The notes beneath the pieces are model-generated. The model was not told the DNA's origin. It was given only the letters and a program-made list of their open reading frames with translations, and made no database searches. The position numbers and the translations under genes are program-made. From positions 1-43,741 of the IMG/VR virus record IMGVR_UViG_3300050139_000007: a DNA stretch of 43,741 nt; one strand, written 5' to 3'. Within the stretch, counting starts at the first letter, position 1. The number at the start of each line of letters is the position of its first letter. Shown in pieces: positions 39,390 to 43,741 of this stretch. Origin of the DNA: a virus.

Positions 39390-40159
39390 TATTTGCCTCC
39401 CTTTATTGCCGTCTTTGGGTTGTCCAGGGCTGATTGAACTTCTTTGATTTCCTTGTCGAAGTTCGGTTTCTGCAAATCCTCATCGTCTGGATGAATCTTG
39501 CCTATTGCTTGTCTCCAAGGGATTGTGAGAGCATCGTAATGTTCTTGGGTGAACCTTCCTTTGCCGATGAGATCACGGGAAATAAGTGTCCTTGCGGCGT
39601 CCCCTGCGGCGTACCCTGCGGTGCACCATGGTACGCACCATGCGGCGTACCATGCGGCGTCTCCTGCGGCGTCCCATGCGGCGCACCATGGGGCGTCCCT
39701 TGCGGCGTACCATGCGGCGTCTCCTGCGGCGTCCCTTGCGGCGTCCCTTGCGGCGTCCCCTGCGGCGTACCCTGCGGTGCACCATGCGGCGCGGAGTTTC
39801 TCAATATCATTTTTGTCTAGTTTCTTGGCTCGCTCAATAAGTGCGACCACTTCCTTGCCTTGAGGCCCAAAGAACTTCCATGACTCAATTTCGCGGGTCA
39901 CAAATGCTTTACTTGCTCCGATTTTATGCGGGTGAGAGCCGTCCATGTAGATTATCGCGTCACTTGCTGGCTCAATCTCAAAGAGTCGGCAAGGCCATGA
40001 TGCCCCTACACACTCGGATGGAACTGTTGCTAGGTGCAACCAACCAGAGCCAGGAAACTCGCCCTTACCCGACATTTCAGGCAGGGGTACGCGGGTGTAG
40101 TCGATCTTGCCAGTATGGAAATCTGTACCGTCCATCTTTGTTGCCTTGTAATATGTCAT
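39389..40159 (-). CDS. Alanine tetrapeptide-repeat protein, paralog 2
   Basis: A 256-aa protein. The N-terminal 120 residues form an alpha/beta domain; then 17 repeats of Ala-Ala-x-(Asp/Tyr/Cys) type (about residues 123-190). Next comes a domain with SRDLIG..FTQEHYDALTIPWRQAIG (about 193-220), shared with paralog 1 at 28686-29321, and a charged tail. The repeats are encoded by 12-bp units unrelated in sequence to those of paralog 1. Function unknown. ATG 40159 follows AAAGGAG. Confidence 0.7.
   Translation of the reverse strand: MTYYKATKMDGTDFHTGKIDYTRVPLPEMSGKGEFPGSGWLHLATVPSECVGASWPCRLFEIEPASDAIIYMDGSHPHKIGASKAFVTREIESWKFFGPQGKEVVALIERAKKLDKNDIEKLRAAWCTAGYAAGDAARDAARDAAGDAAWYAARDAPWCAAWDAAGDAAWYAAWCVPWCTAGYAAGDAARTLISRDLIGKGRFTQEHYDALTIPWRQAIGKIHPDDEDLQKPNFDKEIKEVQSALDNPKTAIKGGK
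39589..39792 (-). repeat. Seventeen 12-bp tandem repeats
   Basis: Seventeen GC-rich units, for example CCCTGCGGCGTA on the plus strand, run in frame within the leftward repeat protein. Several neighbouring units are identical, which suggests recent expansion by slippage or unequal crossover. Confidence 0.92.
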
Positions 40160-40203
40160 AATTCAGTCTCCTTTGCTAGGTCGTCAAACAATATGCTTAT
40201 GCG

Positions 40204-40542
40204 TCATGCTTTGTCAAGTTTTTTAATGCAATCCGAACACCAAGCGTAGCCAAATTCACCGCGATACCTGCCTGTCTTGCTGGCATAGGTGAAGTCCTCG
40301 CCCTCGACCTCCTCTAGTTCTAGTTGCCCCGCAAGTTTGCGGTGCCTTGTGGCATCCATTCTATACTGTCCAGCAAGTCCACGCAAGCCAAACGAGTCCT
40401 TTTCTACTGCTAATTTCTCCAGCAAGTCAGCCCTAACGCTGTGATATAATCGCCTGCCTGGGCCACTAATCTCTGCCTCTGTCGTAGGGGGCGCAACAGA
40501 GTGCGCGGTAGGTCTGTCATGTAGTGATTTAATCGCTTTCAT
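40204..40542 (-). CDS. Hypothetical protein with C-terminal CxxC
   Basis: A 112-aa basic protein. RRLYHSVRADLLEKL (about residues 30-44) and an Arg/Leu-rich middle are helical, and the end has AWCSDCIKK. AAAGGAGG precedes ATG 40542. No family is recognised; the basic helix suggests nucleic-acid binding. Confidence 0.62.
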   Translation of the reverse strand: MKAIKSLHDRPTAHSVAPPTTEAEISGPGRRLYHSVRADLLEKLAVEKDSFGLRGLAGQYRMDATRHRKLAGQLELEEVEGEDFTYASKTGRYRGEFGYAWCSDCIKKLDKA

Positions 40543-40567
40543 GGTTTCCTCCTTTACTTAGTCGTAA

Positions 40568-40663
40568 AACCTCACAACGAAACGGCAACATCTTGCCGAT
40601 TAGTGTCCAGATAGTGAGATTTTGAGTACAAACCTCACTATAACGGCAGTAACCTGCCTATTA
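40568..40663. repeat. Duplicated 33-nt unit, each with a hairpin
   Basis: AACCTCAC followed by a GGCA..TGCC hairpin and ATTA occurs at 40568-40600 and again at 40631-40663. The first hairpin is CGGCA-ACATCT-TGCCG, the second GGCAG-TAAC-CTGCC. The left arms differ but the structure is kept. It lies between the end of one small gene and the start of the next in the leftward operon. Confidence 0.6.
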
Positions 40664-40771
40664 CGCGCAATTCTGGCAGTAGGCGTACCTTCTCCCTCCG
40701 TCGTTGCGTGGCTTGTTAAGGAATACTAGGGCGGACTCGGGGAAGTCTAGGTGGCACTTAAAGCAGGTCAT
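40661..40771 (-). CDS. 36-aa zinc-ribbon peptide
   Basis: MTCFKCHLDFP at the start and YCQNCA at the end give two CxxC pairs of a minimal zinc ribbon. It begins in an ATGA overlap with the preceding gene. Probably a regulatory or structural mini-protein; function unknown. Confidence 0.6.
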   Translation of the reverse strand: MTCFKCHLDFPESALVFLNKPRNDGGRRYAYCQNCA

Positions 40772-40944
40772 TCTTCTATGTGCCAACCACCTAGTGGCAT
40801 GAGTTCGCCGTTCATTTCAACGGTCCAACCTGTATGAATAATCACTTCACCGTCTAGTAGGTGAAGGCTTGAACCTAGGATGTTATCGCCTAACCAACGG
40901 GCCAGGTCGTTATATGTCTCACACTCTTGGATGTTGGTGGTCAT
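40768..40944 (-). CDS. 58-aa hypothetical protein after sliding clamp
   Basis: An acidic, mixed alpha/beta protein (MTTNIQECETYNDLARWL..). It starts in an ATGA overlap with the sliding clamp stop and ends in an ATGA overlap with the next gene, so it is translated together with the clamp. No family recognised; a clamp-associated factor is possible by position only. Confidence 0.6.
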   Translation of the reverse strand: MTTNIQECETYNDLARWLGDNILGSSLHLLDGEVIIHTGWTVEMNGELMPLGGWHIEE

Positions 40945-41603
40945 TTAGTAAATCGCATAGGCATAATGCCACCGCGCCACGCAATCGAAGGGTGCGCCAC
41001 CGTAAGGGTGACTAGTTTATTATCGCCGTGAAATGTAAACTTAACAGGTTTAACGTAGTTTCGCCTGCTTGAGCGTGTCGGTATCTTGGCAAAGTCTCCT
41101 AGAAATGAGCAGTTAAAGGCCATTTTGCCACTATCGGCGTTATCCATAGCCAATAAATGCTCATAAGGTGGGAAGGTCCCGTCTAATAGTCTAAAATTGA
41201 AAGTCTGCATTGGCAGCGAGAAGGTAATCGTGCCCTCACTTAAAACGTGTACCACTACGCGAGGGGTGAAAGCACCCTTTACGGCCACTTTCAACGCCCT
41301 AATTACCTGCTCCGCGTCTTTATTAAGCAGTAATGCGGTGAAGTCGCCGTTACTCACGTTATTCTCTGTCGGATCTAGCGTCACCTTGCCAGTTATCAAT
41401 CGGTAGCGGTCAGTGGCAGTTGCGGTGAGTGAGTTAGACTCGGATACCAGCGAGATACCCGTGAGAGTAGGCAGGGAACTATCCCTGCCCGTTGCGATAA
41501 TTGCCCCGCTTAGCAGGTCTAGAAGGTCACTTGCCCCTATCTCTAACCTACCGCTTGAGTGTTCCACCCTTCCATCCTTTGCTATTGGTTCCGTTATGGT
41601 CAT
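40941..41603 (-). CDS. dnaN: DNA polymerase sliding clamp (beta/DnaN-like)
   Basis: A 220-aa protein. TATATDRYRLITG (about residues 57-69) matches the ATDxYRL motif of bacterial beta clamps. LLNKDAEQVIRAL, FNFRLLDGTFPPYEHLL and a closing ..PMRF segment also fit the repeated clamp domains. It is shorter than host DnaN (about 370-400 aa), so it has two rather than three domains, and more subunits may be needed for a ring. It could recruit host polymerase to phage DNA, since no phage polymerase is present. Confidence 0.82.
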   Translation of the reverse strand: MTITEPIAKDGRVEHSSGRLEIGASDLLDLLSGAIIATGRDSSLPTLTGISLVSESNSLTATATDRYRLITGKVTLDPTENNVSNGDFTALLLNKDAEQVIRALKVAVKGAFTPRVVVHVLSEGTITFSLPMQTFNFRLLDGTFPPYEHLLAMDNADSGKMAFNCSFLGDFAKIPTRSSRRNYVKPVKFTFHGDNKLVTLTVAHPSIAWRGGIMPMRFTK

Positions 41604-41622
41604 GTTATGTGCCTCTCTTTAT

Positions 41623-41643
41623 TAGATTAGCCAATCTAATCTA
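41623..41643. promoter_or_regulatory. Palindrome upstream of the sliding clamp
   Basis: TAGATTAG (41623-41630) and CTAATCTA (41636-41643) form a perfect 8-bp inverted repeat with a 5-bp spacer, 20 bp upstream of the clamp start in the leftward direction. Operator or leader hairpin. Confidence 0.5.
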
Positions 41644-41694
41644 GCCCCCTAGTTGCGATTGAACGCCACGCCTTACGCGCTAGGGGTACCTGCT

Positions 41695-41802
41695 TTAGTT
41701 CCATCCCTCCAGTTGGTCAATTATCCATTGACGGTGCTTAGGGTTGAGGGTGCAGTTTTTTAGCATCCACTCATAATGAGCGCGCTTATCGGTGGTTAGC
41801 AT
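41695..41802 (-). CDS. 35-aa hypothetical peptide
   Basis: MLTTDKRAHYEWMLKNC followed by a short Trp-containing helix. It overlaps the preceding gene by 17 nt and ends about 90 bp before the sliding clamp. The sequence looks like a small helix-turn protein; function unknown. Confidence 0.5.
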   Translation of the reverse strand: MLTTDKRAHYEWMLKNCTLNPKHRQWIIDQLEGWN

Positions 41803-41932
41803 TGTATTTTCTCACTCTCTCCATGCCATTGTGGTGAAATTGTGCCACTGCCTGACTTGCAAGCCATAGGGCAAAGTAAAGTGTAAAGATGATGATTAGG
41901 CTTGCTGTGGCCGATAGGAGGTAAATTAGCAT
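41786..41932 (-). CDS. 48-aa membrane peptide
   Basis: One strong membrane helix (about residues 3-28, LLSATASLIIIFTLYFALWL) with a basic tail. It overlaps its neighbours on both sides. Possibly a host-membrane modifier in the early operon; no family recognised. Confidence 0.58.
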   Translation of the reverse strand: MLIYLLSATASLIIIFTLYFALWLASQAVAQFHHNGMERVRKYNANHR

Positions 41933-42078
41933 GATACTGCCCTGACGTTGGCGTGAAGGGTTGCACGGTATCGCTTTACTAGCGTCCGCACCCGTGAAGG
42001 TGAGCAGACTAGGGAGGTCAATTTCTGCTTACCTGACATAATGACGTAATGGCGTTGCTCGCGCGTGTTGTGGGTCAT
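41926..42078 (-). CDS. 50-aa basic peptide
   Basis: MTHNTREQRHYVIMSGKQ and an Arg/Val-rich end. It starts in an ATGA overlap with the preceding gene and ends overlapping the membrane peptide. The basic, beta-like composition suggests nucleic-acid or protein binding; function unknown. Confidence 0.52.
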   Translation of the reverse strand: MTHNTREQRHYVIMSGKQKLTSLVCSPSRVRTLVKRYRATLHANVRAVSC

Positions 42079-42437
42079 GAGTTCAAGCCTTCGATCACGC
42101 TTACCGCGTAGTCGTAAAGTGGTGAGTCAATCGTTACCACCCGTGTGGCAGTATCGAACCAATCGGAATAACGGTAAGTAATGCCGATTATGTCTCTCTC
42201 TTGGTGCTTGACTTCCAAGTAATCAGCGGGTCCACCCCATGAGAGGGTAATCGTGGTCACTTGCTTAGTGTCCACCGATAGGGGTAATTGGTCTAGTTCT
42301 GTCTGCGCTTCTTCCTGCTCATCTGCCCCGCTGTCACCATCGCATAGGGTGAGAAGTCGCCCTATTTCCTCCTCACGGCTTGCCATCTGATAGGCAATAC
42401 GCTCTTTACAGGTTTCCTGCTTAGTGTCTGTACTCAC
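42075..42437 (-). CDS. Hypothetical acidic protein, 120 aa
   Basis: From GTG 42437 (AAGGAG site). The first 50 residues are an acidic helix with KERIAYQMASREEEIGRLL; the remainder is beta-rich (TTITLSWGGPADYLEV, IIGITYRYSDWFD, RVVTIDSPLYDY). No domain is recognised. It resembles small immunity or anti-host proteins only in size and acidity. Confidence 0.62.
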   Translation of the reverse strand: MSTDTKQETCKERIAYQMASREEEIGRLLTLCDGDSGADEQEEAQTELDQLPLSVDTKQVTTITLSWGGPADYLEVKHQERDIIGITYRYSDWFDTATRVVTIDSPLYDYAVSVIEGLNS

Positions 42438-42483
42438 GTTCTTCTCCTTGTCTAAGTATATCTAGGCTAAGCGCCTACCGCAA

Positions 42484-42503
42484 CGCTCACGGTTAGGTGA
42501 GCG
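42484..42503. promoter_or_regulatory. CGCTCAC/GTGAGCG hairpin
   Basis: A perfect 7-bp inverted repeat with a 6-nt loop between two leftward genes. There is no T-tract; likely an RNA-processing or attenuating hairpin. Confidence 0.45.
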
Positions 42504-42516
42504 CCACAGTAAAGGC

Positions 42517-42651
42517 TTAGGAGGCTGCTAGTGCTTCCAGTTGGAATTGCATCTCAGCGCATACTGGAGCATATTTACCTTGAAATGCAATTAGTCCACC
42601 TTGGTTATTGTAAATCCAGATATTACCTTCACTGTCTGCTCTGTTATACAT
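42517..42651 (-). CDS. 44-aa hypothetical peptide
   Basis: MYNRADSEGNIWIYNNQGG and a short hydrophobic helical end. A strong CAGGAGG ribosome site supports it. It sits near the head of the leftward operon, where host-takeover peptides are common; function unknown. Confidence 0.58.
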   Translation of the reverse strand: MYNRADSEGNIWIYNNQGGLIAFQGKYAPVCAEMQFQLEALAAS

Positions 42652-42693
42652 GATAATTTCCTCCTGTTTAGGTGTTCGGTTAGTTGGATTTGG

Positions 42694-42852
42694 TTACTTA
42701 CGGGCTGTCTTTACTTCCATTGAACCTATTACTAATTCCGCGTTTAATGCTGGCAATACCGACACGTTCAGCAAGTCTTTCAAGAAGTATTCGAAGTTGA
42801 TATGTTCCTCAGTTGTAACTTGGAATCTAATAGTTAACTTTTTTACGCTCAT
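42694..42852 (-). CDS. 52-aa hypothetical protein, first leftward gene
   Basis: From ATG 42852: MSVKKLTIRFQVTTEEH, then a short helix and a beta-like end (AELVIGSMEVKTARK), a ferredoxin-like or ribbon-type mini-fold. It is the first gene after the control region, with a weak ribosome site. Upstream in-frame codons exist to 42903, but the inner start fits better. Confidence 0.58.
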   Translation of the reverse strand: MSVKKLTIRFQVTTEEHINFEYFLKDLLNVSVLPALNAELVIGSMEVKTARK

Positions 42853-42936
42853 TTTATGCTCTTTTCTGTGGGTCCCTCCCACTGAGACAATTGGAACACA
42901 CATTGAGAGGTTTTAACCCATTGAAACTCAATATAT

Positions 42937-42956
42937 TTATAACGCTTTCGTTATAA
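42937..42956. promoter_or_regulatory. ATAACG palindrome 1
   Basis: TTATAACG-CTTT-CGTTATAA, a perfect 8-bp inverted repeat 85 bp upstream of the first leftward gene. Its right arm in the leftward sense contains TATAAA, which could be a -10 box, so a bound repressor would block the leftward promoter. Confidence 0.6.
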
Positions 42957-43085
42957 TTGGTCTAGGCAATATGTCCGTTATATCCCTATTTTAGGGTGAG
43001 GCAATCATAAGGGGGCAATCAATCTATGGTCTTAGAAGGGCACTGGTGACCTCTCTTTGGTAGCGTTTAGGTCATTACCCGTCGC

Positions 43086-43104
43086 GATAACGCTTCTCGT
43101 TATC
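43086..43104. promoter_or_regulatory. ATAACG palindrome 2
   Basis: GATAACG-CTTCT-CGTTATC, a perfect 7-bp inverted repeat sharing the ATAACGCTT..CGTTAT core with palindrome 1. The two sites are 130 bp apart beside the DnaA box, as expected for paired operators or looping sites of one phage regulator. Confidence 0.6.
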
Positions 43105-43133
43105 ACTTGGTCATTGGCTAACGCCTTATGACT

Positions 43134-43142
43134 TGTGGATAA
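43134..43142. promoter_or_regulatory. DnaA box (perfect consensus), second copy
   Basis: TGTGGATAA, the complement of TTATCCACA. Together with the copy at 351-359 and the nearby TA-rich stretch it makes this region the best origin candidate in the genome. Confidence 0.5.
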
Positions 43143-43288
43143 CTATTCTTTCAGTTGGTTGGTTAGGTGGTTGGATGTTCAATGAGTTATGCCATATCGG
43201 GGCAAGTGTGCATACCCTAGGGGGGCATAAGACTACTGCGCTTTGGATGCTATGTTACTTGGGTTGATAGTAAAGTAACTTAGACTAT

Positions 43289-43304
43289 TCGAACATCTGT
43301 TCTA
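43289..43304. promoter_or_regulatory. LexA/SOS-box-like palindrome
   Basis: TCGAACATCTGTTCTA differs at one base from the actinobacterial LexA consensus TCGAAC-N4-GTTCGA. If bound, host LexA would link phage transcription to DNA damage. A single site found by eye; binding is inferred. Confidence 0.45.
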
Positions 43305-43536
43305 ATCATGTATGTATTACATTTATGTATAACAAAACAACTAACCTCCTCCTAAAGCGTGTCAGTCTGGTTGCAAAACATAGCCAATAATTAGGTCGTA
43401 GAGGATGTAAAGACTTCCTATCTGGGAACTTCCTGAGTATGACCTAGGGGTTTTAACTAGTACTATACTATATATATAACTATCCCCCCAAATATTTTTC
43501 CTAAGAAAGACTCACGCTCAAATAGCCTTAATATCA

Positions 43537-43552
43537 TGTGAGTTACGTCACA
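43537..43552. promoter_or_regulatory. CRP/GlxR-type palindrome, copy 1
   Basis: TGTGAGTTACGTCACA is a perfect TGTGA-N6-TCACA and matches 14 of 16 bases of the site at 27411-27426. Its centre is about 80 bp upstream of the likely transcription start of the virion leader (candidate -10 TATAGG at 43612-43617), a usual activator distance. Confidence 0.6.
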
Positions 43553-43614
43553 TTCTAAAGATATATTGAAAAAAGTGTCGCTTGCCACCCTTTGAACAGG
43601 GTCTTCTAGGGTAT

Positions 43615-43741
43615 AGGAATAAATAATTTAAGGAACCTCGAAGAAGGTTCCGCTATTCTGCTACACCTTCTTCTCATACAACGAGTTCAAACGAGTTGTA
43701 TGGTTAGTAAATAGATTTACTTATTTTGGGATATCTATGCC
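43615..43741. repeat. Right copy of 127-bp terminal direct repeat
   Basis: Exact copy of bases 1-127. Joining the ends places the control region (42.9-43.6 kb) directly upstream of the leader at 1-380, so the two should be read as one region of about 1.1 kb. Confidence 0.95.

Larger units (their letters stand above)
42853..43614. other. Gene-free control region, candidate origin
   Basis: No convincing ORF lies in these 760 bases. In order it holds a GTGGG/CCCAC hairpin (42878-42892), two related ATAACG palindromes, a perfect DnaA box (43134-43142), a TTATGCC/GGCATAA inverted repeat (about 43186-43230), a GTTACTT/AAGTAAC inverted repeat (43254-43279), a LexA-like box (43289-43304), a TA-rich stretch (about 43465-43485) and a CRP-type palindrome. 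It separates the leftward and the rightward virion operons. Confidence 0.65.

Noticed and set aside
39434-39820. Rightward ORFs across the 12-bp repeats
   Set aside because: Products are pure repeat artefacts (CGVPCGVP type) opposite a gene with a real domain after its repeats.

Overview
The window looks like the complete genome of a lytic, tailed, podovirus-like bacteriophage of an actinobacterium, about 43.6 kb. The first 127 bases recur exactly as the last 127, so the contig probably closes into a circle or has a short terminal redundancy. A WhiB-family iron-sulfur regulator, an FmdB-type zinc ribbon and frequent GTG/TTG starts point to an actinobacterial host. The low density of recognisable genes would fit an uncultured (for example freshwater) actinophage, but that is inference. 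No integrase, recombinase or classical repressor is visible.

Layout. (1) 0.4-25.9 kb, rightward: virion and lysis genes. The order is a small Cys protein, large terminase interrupted by a LAGLIDADG intein, portal, a freestanding HNH endonuclease, a 1603-aa virion protein and three more long Ala/Gln-rich virion proteins (candidate internal or ejection proteins), scaffold, major capsid protein, glycosyltransferase-TPR, fibre-like proteins, a connector-like protein, a beta-rich 733-aa tail protein, then a membrane protein, an M15 peptidase endolysin and a holin-like protein. (2) 25.9-27.5 kb: a leftward zinc-ribbon gene broken by an in-frame amber codon, a strong bidirectional terminator, and about 530 nt of highly structured non-coding sequence on the minus strand with two tRNA-like cloverleafs. 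(3) 27.6-36.7 kb, rightward: DNA metabolism genes. These are a Cas4/RecB-like nuclease split over two ORFs, RecA/DnaB-like ATPase, PD-(D/E)XK resolvase-like nuclease, primase split into zinc-finger and TOPRIM ORFs, DUF1599/Nmad1-like protein, HExxH protein, second HNH enzyme, metallophosphoesterase and a sigma-like protein. (4) 42.9-36.7 kb, leftward: a compact chain of mostly tiny genes, many with ATGA overlaps. It includes a DnaN-like sliding clamp, a repeat protein, a transglycosylase-like membrane protein, zinc ribbons, WhiB and FmdB. (5) 42.9 kb through the circle junction to 0.38 kb: a gene-free control region.

The most interesting feature is regulatory. Both rightward operons are preceded by a leader of about 300 nt that begins with the same 43-nt element. 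It can fold as an H-type pseudoknot, and the two copies differ by a compensatory A-T to C-G change. A second hairpin follows each copy. Each leader also has a nearly identical TGTGA-N6-TCACA palindrome, the CRP/GlxR consensus, nearby. The control region further carries two related ATAACG..CGTTAT palindromes, a near-consensus actinobacterial LexA box and a perfect DnaA box; a second perfect DnaA box lies just before the first gene. Together these suggest a phage that reads host signals (cAMP, SOS, DnaA). It has no DNA polymerase of its own, although it carries primase, helicase and clamp genes.
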